A DNA stretch of 64,000 bases from Pseudotabrizicola sp. (lineage in GTDB: Bacteria; Pseudomonadota; Alphaproteobacteria; Rhodobacterales; Rhodobacteraceae): assembly GCF_030656345.1 (NCBI RefSeq), contig NZ_JAUSNR010000012.1, positions 62,001-126,000 of the forward strand, read 5' to 3'. This document shows positions 27,652 to 36,684 of the stretch, one piece after another. Within the stretch, counting starts at the first letter, position 1. Every line of letters begins with the position of its first letter. The position numbers were made by a program, and so were the translations under genes. Below the pieces are notes generated by a model. The model was given only the letters and a program-made list of their open reading frames with translations, made no database searches and had not been told where the DNA came from.

Positions 27652-28539
27652 ATGACAATGATCTTCGGTATTCCGTTGCAGGCCGTGTTGGGCCAGCTTT
27701 TGATCGGGCTGATCAACGGGTCGTTCTATGCCATGCTCAGCCTAGGGCTGGCGATCATCTTCGGCCTGCTGCGCATCATCAACTTTGCCCACGGGGCGAT
27801 GTACATGATGGGGGCCTTCGTCGGCTATCTGATGCTGACATGGCTGGGAATAGGGTTCTGGACCGCGCTGATCGTGGCCCCGGTCATTGTCGGCCTGTTC
27901 GGCGCGGTTGTCGAACGTCTGGCCCTGTCGCGGCTGTACAATCTTGACCACCTTTACGGGCTTTTGTTCACCTTTGGGCTGGCGCTGGTGGTAGAAGGCA
28001 CGTTCCGCCACTATTTCGGTGCCTCCGGTCAGCCCTATCCGGTGCCCGCAGCCTTGCAAGGGGCCACCGATCTCGGCTTCATGAAACTGCCGAACTATCG
28101 CGGTTTTATCGTCGTGATTTCGCTGGTGATCTGCGTCGGGGCCTGGGCCCTGATCGAGAAGACCAAGCTGGGCTCTTACCTGCGCGCCGCGACCGAAAAC
28201 CCGACCCTTGTCGGCGTGTTCGGGGTCAATGTGCCGCTGTTGCTGACCCTGACCTATGCGTTCGGGGCCGGGCTGGCAGGGCTGGCGGGCGTGCTGGCCG
28301 CACCGATCCTGCAGGTCAGTCCGCTGATGGGACAGAACCTGATTGTCATCGTGTTTGCGGTTGTGGTCGTGGGGGGGATGGGGTCCATCGGCGGGGCCAT
28401 CGTGGCCGGCTATCTTCTGGGCCTGTGCGAAGGTCTGACCAAGATCATCTACCCCGAGGCCGCCAATATCGTGATTTTCGTCATCATGGCAGTGGTGCTG
28501 CTGTTCCGCCCTGCCGGCCTGTTCGGAAAGGACATCTGA
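27652..28539 (+). CDS. ABC importer permease (LivH-like)
   Basis: 295 residues from the ATG at 27652, four bases after the LivF stop and preceded by GGGGGTCTGAG; an in-frame ATG at 27628 lies within livF. About eight membrane segments. The INGSFYAMLSLGLAIIFGLLRIINFAHGA block and the GVNVPLLLTLTYAFGAGLAG block are typical of LivH. Forms the pore with the LivM-like protein. Confidence 0.93.
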   Translation: MTMIFGIPLQAVLGQLLIGLINGSFYAMLSLGLAIIFGLLRIINFAHGAMYMMGAFVGYLMLTWLGIGFWTALIVAPVIVGLFGAVVERLALSRLYNLDHLYGLLFTFGLALVVEGTFRHYFGASGQPYPVPAALQGATDLGFMKLPNYRGFIVVISLVICVGAWALIEKTKLGSYLRAATENPTLVGVFGVNVPLLLTLTYAFGAGLAGLAGVLAAPILQVSPLMGQNLIVIVFAVVVVGGMGSIGGAIVAGYLLGLCEGLTKIIYPEAANIVIFVIMAVVLLFRPAGLFGKDI

Positions 28540-28540
28540 C

Positions 28541-29503
28541 ATGCAGTCCGACATGACCACCCGGCCGGGCCGGAACACCTCTTTGCGGATCGCACTTGTG
28601 CTTGTCTGTCTTGGCACGCTCGCGCTCGCGCCGTTCTTTGTCTATCCGCTGTTCCTGATGAAGGTGATGTGCTTCGCGCTGTTTGCTGCGGCCTTCAATC
28701 TGTTGCTGGGCTATACTGGCCTTTTGTCCTTCGGGCATGCGGCCTTCTTTGGCGGGGCGGCCTATTTCACCGCCCATGCCGTCAAGGTCTGGGGGCTGCC
28801 GCCTGAACTGGGCATCTTGCTGGGTGTGGCCGGGGCAGCGCTTTTGGGGCTGGTGATCGGCTTTCTGGCGATCCGGCGGCAGGGCATCTATTTTGCCATG
28901 GTCACGCTGGCCATGGCACAGATGTTCTATTTCTTCTGCTATCAGGCTCCCTTTACCCGCGGCGAAGACGGCATACAGGCGGTGCCGCGCGGCATGTTGT
29001 TCGGGCTGTTCAACCTTGAAAACGACATGACGATGTATTTCTTTGTGGCCACGGTTTTCGTGCTGGCGTTGCTGATGATCTGGCGCATCGTGCATTCGCC
29101 CTTTGGCATGATTCTGAAATCCATCCGGGAAAACGAGGCGCGGTCCACCTCGCTTGGCTATTCGGTGATGCGCTACAAGCTCACGGCCTTTGTCATGTCA
29201 GCGGCGCTGGCGGGGCTGGCCGGGTCGATGAAAACCCTGGTGTTCAAGCTGGCGTCGCTGACCGATGTGTCCTGGCATACCTCGGGCGAAGTGGTGCTGA
29301 TGGCGTTGCTGGGCGGGCTTGGCACCCAGGCGGGGCCACTGGTCGGGGCCGGGCTGGTCGTGACGTTGCAGAACTATCTGGTGGCGCTGGCGATCCCGGT
29401 GACGGTGATCGTGGGGTCGGTGTTCATGCTGTGCGTGCTGCTGTTTCGTCGTGGCATTGTGGGGGAACTGCTGGCCTATATCGAGGCCCGCAAGACGCGC
29501 TGA
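28541..29503 (+). CDS. ABC importer permease (LivM-like)
   Basis: 320 residues with about nine membrane segments. The LivM pattern NLLLGYTGLLSFGHAAFFG is near residue 50, and the ENEARSTSLGYSVMRYKLTAF loop that meets the ATPase is near residue 197. Last gene of the liv operon; a bidirectional-type terminator follows at 29522-29561. Confidence 0.93.
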   Translation: MQSDMTTRPGRNTSLRIALVLVCLGTLALAPFFVYPLFLMKVMCFALFAAAFNLLLGYTGLLSFGHAAFFGGAAYFTAHAVKVWGLPPELGILLGVAGAALLGLVIGFLAIRRQGIYFAMVTLAMAQMFYFFCYQAPFTRGEDGIQAVPRGMLFGLFNLENDMTMYFFVATVFVLALLMIWRIVHSPFGMILKSIRENEARSTSLGYSVMRYKLTAFVMSAALAGLAGSMKTLVFKLASLTDVSWHTSGEVVLMALLGGLGTQAGPLVGAGLVVTLQNYLVALAIPVTVIVGSVFMLCVLLFRRGIVGELLAYIEARKTR

Positions 29504-29521
29504 TCACAGGCTGTCATATTC

Positions 29522-29561
29522 AAAAAAAGCCGGGCGCGCTGCGATGCGTGTCCGGTTTTTT
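29522..29561 (+). terminator. Rho-independent terminator of the liv operon
   Basis: A 16-pair stem (three G-T wobbles) with a six-base loop runs from an A7 tract to a T6 tract, 18 bases after the livM stop. Because both arms end in A/T runs it could also stop transcripts arriving from the minus strand. Confidence 0.85.
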
Positions 29562-29577
29562 CCTGTTCTGCCAGATG

Positions 29578-29602
29578 AAAAAGCCCCGCGCGAACGCGGG
29601 GC
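29578..29602 (-). terminator. Rho-independent terminator of the minus-strand ThDP enzyme genes
   Basis: Read on the minus strand: a perfect 8-bp GC stem with a TTCG loop followed by TTTTT, 25 bases after the stop at 29628. With the liv terminator it isolates two convergent operons. Confidence 0.88.
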
Positions 29603-29627
29603 CAGAACATGCGGTGACCGGGGCGGG

Positions 29628-30245
29628 TTACATGGACGCAAACCCAAGCGCTTCACGCACCCGTGTTTTCAACAGCACCCCATCCCGCGTAGGCAAAATC
29701 CGCGACTTTTCCGCGCCGTCGATGCGGATCACCGCCACATAGGGACCTGCCCCCACGCGGGCAATCCGCCCGGCCACCGCGCCTACCCCGTCCATATCGG
29801 TGATCGTATCCGCCTGAGGGATGCCACAGCCACGGGCAACGGCAGCCAGATCGGTCCCCGCTGCAGTGTGGCTGGTCTGCGATCCGGTTTCGCCATACAG
29901 CCCGTTGTCCAGGATGATGATCGACAGGTTCGCAGGGGCCTGCTGCGCGATGGTGGCAAAGGCCCCCATGCCCATCAACGCCTCGCCATCGCCGACCAAT
30001 ACCATGACCGGCACATCGGGTTGGGCCAGTGCAAGCCCAAGCCCCACATCGGCCGCCCCTCCCATCGCCCCCCACAGATAGAAGTTGCGCGGAACATCCC
30101 CGGCGGAGGCCAGATCATATGTGGCAGACCCGAGCGACGATATCGCCACAAGATCCCCCCGGTCCTGCAACAGGCGGGCCACGACAGCACGACGGTCAAG
30201 CGACGCGTCAGAATCAGCAGATCGGGTCATGTCCGGGGTCCTCAT
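29628..30245 (-). CDS. ThDP-dependent decarboxylase, PP-domain subunit (ComE/sulfopyruvate decarboxylase beta-like)
   Basis: 205 residues, only the diphosphate-binding half of a ThDP enzyme. The motif GDGEALMGMGAFATIAQQ...IIILDN (GDG to N, 28 residues) binds ThDP-Mg. The pyrimidine-binding half is the upstream gene, overlapping by an ATGA. Split enzymes of this shape include sulfopyruvate decarboxylase (ComDE) and phosphonopyruvate decarboxylase, which turn a 3-substituted pyruvate into an aldehyde. A second copy of the pair lies at 36145-37268. Confidence 0.85.
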   Translation of the reverse strand: MRTPDMTRSADSDASLDRRAVVARLLQDRGDLVAISSLGSATYDLASAGDVPRNFYLWGAMGGAADVGLGLALAQPDVPVMVLVGDGEALMGMGAFATIAQQAPANLSIIILDNGLYGETGSQTSHTAAGTDLAAVARGCGIPQADTITDMDGVGAVAGRIARVGAGPYVAVIRIDGAEKSRILPTRDGVLLKTRVREALGFASM

Positions 30246-30799
30246 TTCACAAATACCTTGGCACCGATCAGGCGCTGCGACAGCAGGACGGCAACCGGCG
30301 TGCCGCCCTCATAGGCCATGCGCGCGGCGGCGCTGACGGTCTCGGCCACCTCGTCGGCGCGTGTGACGCGCAGACAGTGAATGTCCATCATTTCAAAAAC
30401 CTGCTGAACCTTGCTGCCCATCGCAAATTGCCACGGATTGAACTCTCCCCATTCGCCGCGCATCGTCACCAGCGTCAGAAACGGCAACCGGCATGAGGTC
30501 ACAAGTGACAGCATGTTGATGCAATTGCCGACCCCGCTCGACTGCATCAGCATGGCCGACCGTTGCCCGCCCAGCCAGGCACCGCAGGCCACGGCAATGC
30601 CTTCTTCTTCGGTGGTCAGGCTGATGGCACGCATGTCGGGGTCGGCACTTATCTGTTCGATCAGCCTGGCATGGCCGCCATCGGGCACATAGGGCACCTG
30701 CACGACCCCGTAGGATTTCAACACCGCATGAATCTGGTCCGGCCACCCCCCGTCGGTGATGGCCCCCCCATCCCTGTCCGTTTCCGGCTTCAATGTCAT
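30242..30799 (-). CDS. ThDP-dependent decarboxylase, PYR-domain subunit (ComD/sulfopyruvate decarboxylase alpha-like)
   Basis: 185 residues. The catalytic Glu that activates the cofactor is in TTEEEGIAVACGAWLGG, followed by LMQSSGVGNCINML and MRGEWGEFNPWQ, blocks shared with the homologue at 36145. Works as a complex with the PP-domain subunit encoded next. Divergent from the LysR gene at 30918, which is therefore its likely regulator. Substrate (sulfopyruvate, phosphonopyruvate or another 2-oxo acid) not fixed by sequence. Confidence 0.84.
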   Translation of the reverse strand: MTLKPETDRDGGAITDGGWPDQIHAVLKSYGVVQVPYVPDGGHARLIEQISADPDMRAISLTTEEEGIAVACGAWLGGQRSAMLMQSSGVGNCINMLSLVTSCRLPFLTLVTMRGEWGEFNPWQFAMGSKVQQVFEMMDIHCLRVTRADEVAETVSAAARMAYEGGTPVAVLLSQRLIGAKVFVK

Positions 30800-30867
30800 C
30801 CTGCGCCTCGCTCCCGTTCTGATGGGCGCGATATGCGCCTTCGGGGGGAGTTTGCGGTTGTGGGGGC

Positions 30868-30882
30868 TATAAAGGAATTATA
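30868..30882. promoter_or_regulatory. Candidate LysR-type box TATAA-N5-TTATA
   Basis: A perfect 15-base inverted repeat with the T-N11-A spacing typical of LysR sites, between the divergent ThDP-enzyme and LysR genes, 36 bases upstream of the LysR start. Confidence 0.55.
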
Positions 30883-30917
30883 AAACGGGGATACAGCCAA
30901 TCGCAAAGTTCGATAGC

Positions 30918-31838
30918 ATGGAACTGAAACAACTACGCACGTTCATCATGGTCGCGGAAAGCGGATCGCTGAGCCGTGCGTCGGACAGGCTGCGGTTGGC
31001 GCAACCGGCATTGTCGCGCCAGATCAAGCTGCTGGAGGATGAAATCGGGTTCGAACTGTTCGTGCGGTCGGGCCGGGGCATGCAACTGACGGAACATGGC
31101 GAGGCTTTGCTGGGCCGCGTCACCGGGCTGGTCCAGCAGCTTGACAACTCGGTCGAGGATGTGCGCTCGCTTGCAACCGAAACCACCGGGCATGTGGTGC
31201 TGGGCTGCATCCCGACCGCCAGCCACGTGGTCGCAGGGCGCATCGCCATTCGCGTCGCCCGCGAACTGCCCTTGGTGTCGCTGCGCATCGTCGAAGGCTA
31301 TGCGGGCCATCTGATCGACTGGTTGCACCGCGGCGAGGTCGATGTGGCAGTCCTGTACGGCCCGGCATCAGATCTGCATCTGCGGATGTCGGATGTCATG
31401 TTCGAAGAATTGGTGCTGGTCAGCCCGGCAGACCAATCCCCCGATGCCGATGAATTGCCTGTATCGGCGCTGACCGAGCTGAACCTTGTCCTGCCCAGCC
31501 GCCCGCATGGCCTGCGCCTTGTGGTCGAGGCAGCGGCGGCCAAGGCCGGCATCGGGATCAACGTCAAATACGAGGCGGATTCGTACCGGGTGCTCAAGGA
31601 AATCGTGGCCGCCGGGCTGGGCCATACCATCTTGCCGCTCTCGGCGTTTTACCGTGAACAGGAAGACGGCCTGTACCGCATCACCCGGTTGAACAAACCC
31701 CGGATTTCACGCCATCTGGTCATGGCGCTGCCCGCCAGCCGGATCGACACCAAGGCCACATCCGCCGTGCGCGCCCTTGTGCAGGAAGAAATTCTGCGCA
31801 TGGTCGAAAGCGGTGAATGGCGTACAATTCCGGTCTAG
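30918..31838 (+). CDS. LysR-family transcriptional regulator
   Basis: 306 residues. N-terminal winged HTH (LKQLRTFIMVAESGSLSRASDRLRLAQPALSRQI pattern, residues 3-37) and a periplasmic-binding-like effector domain from about residue 92 (GHVVLGCIPTASHVV). It faces away from the ThDP decarboxylase pair and is followed in the same direction by the aldehyde dehydrogenase and hydroxyacid dehydrogenase genes, so it may control both sides. The effector is probably an intermediate of that pathway. Confidence 0.92.
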   Translation: MELKQLRTFIMVAESGSLSRASDRLRLAQPALSRQIKLLEDEIGFELFVRSGRGMQLTEHGEALLGRVTGLVQQLDNSVEDVRSLATETTGHVVLGCIPTASHVVAGRIAIRVARELPLVSLRIVEGYAGHLIDWLHRGEVDVAVLYGPASDLHLRMSDVMFEELVLVSPADQSPDADELPVSALTELNLVLPSRPHGLRLVVEAAAAKAGIGINVKYEADSYRVLKEIVAAGLGHTILPLSAFYREQEDGLYRITRLNKPRISRHLVMALPASRIDTKATSAVRALVQEEILRMVESGEWRTIPV

Positions 31839-31982
31839 ACGGCCCGCGCCACCTTCTGACGCGGCGGCCTGCGCCCGGGGTATATCCATTCTCTATGCGT
31901 CATATGCCGGATTTCTTCCGACGCCTGCGCGCTTGCACTGCTAGAACACTGCCAAAGATGCCGTTGCAAGGGAGGACAGATC

Positions 31983-33416
31983 ATGGCTGTTTTTGGAAAT
32001 CTGATCGCGGGTGAATGGCGCGTTGGCGCGGATGCGCGGGCCAACATCAATCCGTCCGATACCAACGACGTGATCGGCGAATATGCCGTCGGCAGCCGGC
32101 GTGACGTCGAAGATGCTGTCGCAGCAGCCCGTCAGGCGATGAAAGGCTGGGCCCGCCATACCGAACAGCAGCGCGCTGATATCCTGTTTCGGGTCGGCGA
32201 AGAAATGTTTGCCCGCCGCGAAGAGCTGGGCGAACAGCTGGCGCGCGAAGAAGGCAAGACCCGCGCCGAAGGCATTGGCGAAGTCACCCGCGCATCACAG
32301 ATCTTTCGGTTCTTCGCGGGCGAGGTCGTGCGCTTTGGCGGCGAATTCCTGCCTTCGGTCCGTCCCGGCATCGACGTGTCGATCCGGCGTGAGCCGGTGG
32401 GTGTGGTCGGGCTGATCACGCCCTGGAACTTCCCCATCGCCATCGCCGCGTGGAAAATCGCACCTGCTCTGGCCTATGGCAACGCGGTCGTGCTCAAACC
32501 GGCCGACCTGACTCCGGCCAGCGCCTGGGCCTTGGCCGATATCCTGCACCGGGCAGGGGTTCCGGCGGGGGTTTTCAACCTTGTCATGGGGCGCGGCACA
32601 GTGGTCGGTCAAGCCATCGTGGAAACGACGGATGCCGTCAGCTTTACCGGATCGGTCGCGACCGGCACCGGCATCGTGCAGACCGCCGCCAGCCGCATGA
32701 TCCGCGTGCAATGCGAAATGGGCGGCAAGAACCCCCTTGTGGTAATGGATGACGCCGATCTGGATCTTGCGATCAGCTGCGCGGTGGACGGATCGTTCTT
32801 CCAGACCGGGCAGCGCTGCACAGCCTCGAGCCGCCTGATTGTCCACGAGGCGATCCATGATCGCTTTGTCGCCGGTGTGGCCGAGCGTCTGGAAAAGATC
32901 GTCACCGGCCACGCGCTGAAAGCCGGAACGCAGGTCGGGCCGGTGGTCGATGCCAAGCAGCTGGAACAGGATCTGTCCTATGTCGACATCGGCGAAAAGG
33001 ACGGGGCACATGCGCTGGTACGCGGCCAGCGGCTTAACCGTGAAACGCCCGGCTTCTACCTGTCGCCGACGCTGTTCACCGAATCCACCAATGACATGCG
33101 GATCAACCGTGAAGAGGTGTTCGGCCCGGTCGCTGCCGTGATCCGCGTGAAGGATTACGAGGAAGCCCTGGCCACCGCGAATGACACGGTCTTTGGTTTG
33201 TCCTCAGGGATTGTGACCCGCTCGCAGAAGCTGTCGCAGCATTTTCAGGCCAACAGCGAATCCGGTCTGACAATGGTCAACCTGCCGACCGCCGGTCTGG
33301 ATTATCACGTCCCGTTCGGCGGGCGCAAAGGGTCCAGCTATGGCCCGCGCGAACAGGGTCGCTATGCTGCGGAATTCTACACGATCGTCAAAACATCCTA
33401 CGCGATGCCGGTCTGA
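31983..33416 (+). CDS. NAD(P)-dependent aldehyde dehydrogenase
   Basis: 477 residues, full length. NAD fold with FTGSVATG (about residue 220), general-base Glu in CEMGGKNP (about 243) and nucleophile Cys in TGQRCTASSR (about 279). Overall pattern is near 2-oxoglutarate-semialdehyde and sulfoacetaldehyde-type dehydrogenases. GGGAGGAC lies just before the ATG. The 144 bases back to the LysR stop show no terminator. Placed next to a decarboxylase that makes an aldehyde and a reductase of hydroxyacid type, it most likely oxidises that pathway's aldehyde. Confidence 0.9.
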   Translation: MAVFGNLIAGEWRVGADARANINPSDTNDVIGEYAVGSRRDVEDAVAAARQAMKGWARHTEQQRADILFRVGEEMFARREELGEQLAREEGKTRAEGIGEVTRASQIFRFFAGEVVRFGGEFLPSVRPGIDVSIRREPVGVVGLITPWNFPIAIAAWKIAPALAYGNAVVLKPADLTPASAWALADILHRAGVPAGVFNLVMGRGTVVGQAIVETTDAVSFTGSVATGTGIVQTAASRMIRVQCEMGGKNPLVVMDDADLDLAISCAVDGSFFQTGQRCTASSRLIVHEAIHDRFVAGVAERLEKIVTGHALKAGTQVGPVVDAKQLEQDLSYVDIGEKDGAHALVRGQRLNRETPGFYLSPTLFTESTNDMRINREEVFGPVAAVIRVKDYEEALATANDTVFGLSSGIVTRSQKLSQHFQANSESGLTMVNLPTAGLDYHVPFGGRKGSSYGPREQGRYAAEFYTIVKTSYAMPV

Positions 33417-33455
33417 TCCGGCCAAAGTGCGCGCAAGGTTTGAAAGGGAGGACTA

Positions 33456-34373
33456 ATGGAAAAGATCGGTTTCATCGGGTTGGGGCGCATGGGTCGTCCT
33501 ATGGCGTCAAACCTTATCAAAAAGGGCTTTGAGCTTATCGTTCATGACGTGAATGCCGAAGCGGTGGATGCTTTGGTGAACCTTGGTGCCGATGCCGGTA
33601 CCTCGGTTGCCGATGTCGCGGCGCGGTCGGATGTCATCATCACCATGCTGCCCAATTCCGCCATCGTGGCACAGGTGATCTCTGGCGCAGACGGCGTTCT
33701 GTCGGCCGCCCGCAAAGGCGCGCTTGTAATGGACATGAGCACCATCGACCCGAACACCACCGACGCCATCGCCGCCGATTGCAAGGCGCATGGCATCGGG
33801 TTTGTCGATGCCCCGGTGGGCCGTCTGGCGACCCATGCCGATATCGGACAATCGCTGTTCATGGTCGGTGGCGAAGAGGCCGATTTCGAACGTGTGAAAT
33901 CCATGCTCGAAGCCATGGGATCGACGATCTATCACTGCGGCCCCTGTGGTGCGGGCACCCGGTCAAAGATCGTCAACAACTTTCTGGCCGTGTCCTTGTG
34001 CCAGCTGAACGCTGAAGCCCTCACCCTGGCGACCGGGCTGGGGCTGGACATCGAAAACACGCTGGATGTGCTGTATGGCACCACCGCAACCAATGGCCAG
34101 CTCAAGATCAACTGGCTGCAAAAGGTTCTGGTCGGCGATACCAGCGCCGGCTTTACCATCGACCTTGCCCACAAGGATCTGACCCTGGTGATGGAATCCG
34201 CCAACGCAGCCAAGGTGCCAATGCCGATGGCCGCCGCCGCGCGTGAAGCCTTCAGCCAGGCCCGCGCCCGAAAATTCGGCGGCAAGGACTTTTCCGCCAT
34301 GCTCGACGCCAACTGCGATGCCGTCGGGCTGGAACCCCCGCGCCTGCCGCAAGGCTCGCGTCACCGGACCTGA
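33456..34373 (+). CDS. Beta-hydroxyacid dehydrogenase, 3-sulfolactaldehyde-reductase-like
   Basis: 305 residues. N-terminal Rossmann fold GFIGLGRMGRPMASNL, catalytic Lys at K171 in SKIVNNF and the helical C-terminal domain with DLAHKDL. Where 3-hydroxyisobutyrate and tartronate-semialdehyde reductases have PVSGG, this protein has PVGR with Arg at 123; N174 and N175 follow the Lys. From established knowledge E. coli YihU uses Arg123 and these Asn residues to hold the sulfonate of sulfolactaldehyde. The same numbering here makes a sulfolactaldehyde/DHPS interconversion plausible, but the activity is inferred. AAAGGGAGG precedes the start. Confidence 0.82.
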   Translation: MEKIGFIGLGRMGRPMASNLIKKGFELIVHDVNAEAVDALVNLGADAGTSVADVAARSDVIITMLPNSAIVAQVISGADGVLSAARKGALVMDMSTIDPNTTDAIAADCKAHGIGFVDAPVGRLATHADIGQSLFMVGGEEADFERVKSMLEAMGSTIYHCGPCGAGTRSKIVNNFLAVSLCQLNAEALTLATGLGLDIENTLDVLYGTTATNGQLKINWLQKVLVGDTSAGFTIDLAHKDLTLVMESANAAKVPMPMAAAAREAFSQARARKFGGKDFSAMLDANCDAVGLEPPRLPQGSRHRT

Positions 34374-34381
34374 CAGGCAGA

Positions 34382-34404
34382 CGCGCGGCGCCGCTGGCCG
34401 CGCG
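34382..34404 (+). terminator. Hairpin between the hydroxyacid and aldehyde dehydrogenase genes
   Basis: An 8-bp GC stem with a 7-base loop, 8 bases after the stop. No T-run, so it is likely an internal operon element. Confidence 0.4.
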
Positions 34405-34447
34405 CCTCCCTGCCCCGGCTTGCCCGCCAACCCCTCAGAGGTTTTCC

Positions 34448-35965
34448 ATGACCGCACCAATTTCCGCGGCTGAACGCCGTGCCCGCCACACCGGACGGAT
34501 CTACCGCAATCTGATTGGCGGCACTGACCAGCCGGCACTGTCGGGCACGACCTTCCCGACCCAGGACCCGTTTACCGGCGAAACCTGGGCAGACATCGCC
34601 CGCAGCGACGCCGCCGATGTCGATGCGGCGGTGGCGGCGGCAAAGTCAGCCTTTCCGGTCTGGTCTGCCATGCGCCCGACCGAGCGCGGCAAACTGCTTG
34701 TCAGACTGGCCGAAGCAATCGAGGCGAAGGCAGAATTTCTGGGCGAGGTCGAGGTCCGCGACAACGGCAAACTGCTGGCCGAGATGAGCGGGCAGACCCG
34801 CTATATGGCCGAATGGTATCGCTATTTCGGCGGGCTGGCCGACAAGGTGGAAGGCGCTGTAATCCCGTCAGACAAGGCCGGGATCTTCAACTTCACCCTG
34901 CATGAACCCTTGGGTGTCATCGCCATGATCACCCCGTGGAATTCGCCCTTGCTGCTTTTGGCGTGGAAGCTTGCGCCTGCCCTTGCCGCTGGCAATACTG
35001 TCGTCGTGAAGCCGTCCGAATTCACCTCCGCCTCAACCCTTGAATTCGGACGGCTGTTTGACAGCGTCGGCTTCCCGCCGGGTGTGATGAACGTCATCAC
35101 CGGCTTTGGTGCCGAGGCCGGGGCACCGCTGGTGGCCCATCCGGATGTGGCCAAGGTGGCCTTTACCGGATCTGACATCGCCGGGCAGAAAATCTACGAA
35201 TCCGCGGCCCGCTCCATCAAGCCGGTGTCGCTGGAACTGGGCGGGAAATCTCCGAACATCGTTTTTGCCGATGCCGATCTGGATGCAGCGGTGATGGGCG
35301 TCGTATCCGGTATTTTCGCGGCAACCGGCCAGACCTGCATCGCAGGGTCCCGGCTGCTGGTGCACAAGGACATCGCTGCAGACTTCACTGCCCGCCTGAT
35401 CGAGGTCGCCAAAAGCGCCAGGATCGGCGACCCGATGGATGCAGGCACCCATGTCGGCCCGGTGACCACCCTGCCACAGTTTGAAAAGGTGCTGTCCTAT
35501 ATCGCCATCGCCGAGGCCGAAGGGGCGACCCGCGCCTGGGGTGGCAATCGGGTGCAGGTCGAAGGCGGGCATGCCAATCAATTCGTTGAACCGGCGATTT
35601 TTACCAACGTCACCCCGCAGATGCGCATCGCGCGCGAAGAGGTTTTTGGCCCGGTGCTGGCCGTCCTGACCTTCGAGGACGAGGAAGAGGCCATTACCAT
35701 CGCCAATGACAGCGATTTTGGCCTTGCCGCAGGGGTCTGGACCCGCGACATGGGCCGCGCGCTGCGCCTGTCGAAACGGCTTCAGGCCGGGACCGTCTGG
35801 GTAAACACCTACCGCGCCGTCAGTTTCACCTCACCCTTTGGCGGCTACAAACGCAGCGGCCTGGGGCGCGAGAGCGGGCAAGACGCCATTCATGAATTCC
35901 TGCAGACCAAATCGGTCTGGATCGCGACAGAACTGTCCACGGCCAACCCCTTCATCCTGCGCTGA
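34448..35965 (+). CDS. NAD(P)-dependent aldehyde dehydrogenase (second copy in the block)
   Basis: 505 residues. FTGSDIAG in the cofactor region, base Glu in LELGGKSPN (about residue 262) and nucleophile Cys in TGQTCIAGSR (about 296). It is only distantly like the aldehyde dehydrogenase at 31983, so the two probably handle different aldehydes or different steps. It lies 74 bases after the PVGR reductase. Sulfolactaldehyde dehydrogenase of sulfoglycolytic bacteria belongs to this superfamily, but no residue here proves that role. Confidence 0.9.
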   Translation: MTAPISAAERRARHTGRIYRNLIGGTDQPALSGTTFPTQDPFTGETWADIARSDAADVDAAVAAAKSAFPVWSAMRPTERGKLLVRLAEAIEAKAEFLGEVEVRDNGKLLAEMSGQTRYMAEWYRYFGGLADKVEGAVIPSDKAGIFNFTLHEPLGVIAMITPWNSPLLLLAWKLAPALAAGNTVVVKPSEFTSASTLEFGRLFDSVGFPPGVMNVITGFGAEAGAPLVAHPDVAKVAFTGSDIAGQKIYESAARSIKPVSLELGGKSPNIVFADADLDAAVMGVVSGIFAATGQTCIAGSRLLVHKDIAADFTARLIEVAKSARIGDPMDAGTHVGPVTTLPQFEKVLSYIAIAEAEGATRAWGGNRVQVEGGHANQFVEPAIFTNVTPQMRIAREEVFGPVLAVLTFEDEEEAITIANDSDFGLAAGVWTRDMGRALRLSKRLQAGTVWVNTYRAVSFTSPFGGYKRSGLGRESGQDAIHEFLQTKSVWIATELSTANPFILR

Positions 35966-36144
35966 TCTGCCCGCAGCCGGCCCGTTCTGCCCTGTCCCCT
36001 CCGGTCTGTGCGGGACCGGGGGTACTTTTTGGCCAGCCCTGCATCCGGCTATTAAATTTCAGCATATTCGCCACCCAAATCCGGCATTTTCCTTCGCCCG
36101 GGCCGATTGATAGTCATCGTCAACGACCTTCGAGGGAGAAGACC

Positions 36145-36684
36145 ATGCAAAACGACGCGCCCGACGGGCCGCACATTATCTGGCAAGAGGATGTTTTCCG
36201 CGTCCTCAAGGCCCATGACATCAAACATGTGGTCTATGTCCCCGATGCCGGGCACTCGGCAGCGATCCGGTTGTCCGAGGCGGACCCGGACATCACCGCC
36301 GTGGTCCTGACCACCGAGGAAGAGGGCATCGGCTATCTGGCCGGGGCGTGGCTTGGCGGCGAACGCGGGGCGCTGCTGATGCAAAGCTCGGGCGTCGGCA
36401 ACTGCATAAACACGTTGGCCTTGCAGGCCATGGCGCGGTTTCCGTTGTTGATGGTCGTCACGATGCGGGGTGACTGGGCCGAGTTCAACGCCTGGCAAAA
36501 CCCGATGGGTCAGGCGACCGAGGCAACGCTGCGCAGCATGGGCGTGATGACCTGGCGCGCCGACCGTCCCGAGGATGTAGAACCGCTGCTGCATGGCGCG
36601 GCATCAATGGCGTTCAACGGCGATGCTGCAACGGCCGTCCTGCTGGGACAACGTCTGATCGGAGAGAAAAAATGGGTGAAGTAA
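36145..36684 (+). CDS. ThDP-dependent decarboxylase, PYR-domain subunit (second copy)
   Basis: 179 residues. It carries the same catalytic TTEEEGIGYLAGAWLGG block and LLMQSSGVGNCINTL as the gene at 30242. CGAGGGAG lies ten bases upstream. The PP-domain subunit gene starts 13 bases before its stop. Along its length it matches the other PYR subunit at roughly half the residues by eye, so this is an old duplication, not a recent copy. Confidence 0.85.
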   Translation: MQNDAPDGPHIIWQEDVFRVLKAHDIKHVVYVPDAGHSAAIRLSEADPDITAVVLTTEEEGIGYLAGAWLGGERGALLMQSSGVGNCINTLALQAMARFPLLMVVTMRGDWAEFNAWQNPMGQATEATLRSMGVMTWRADRPEDVEPLLHGAASMAFNGDAATAVLLGQRLIGEKKWVK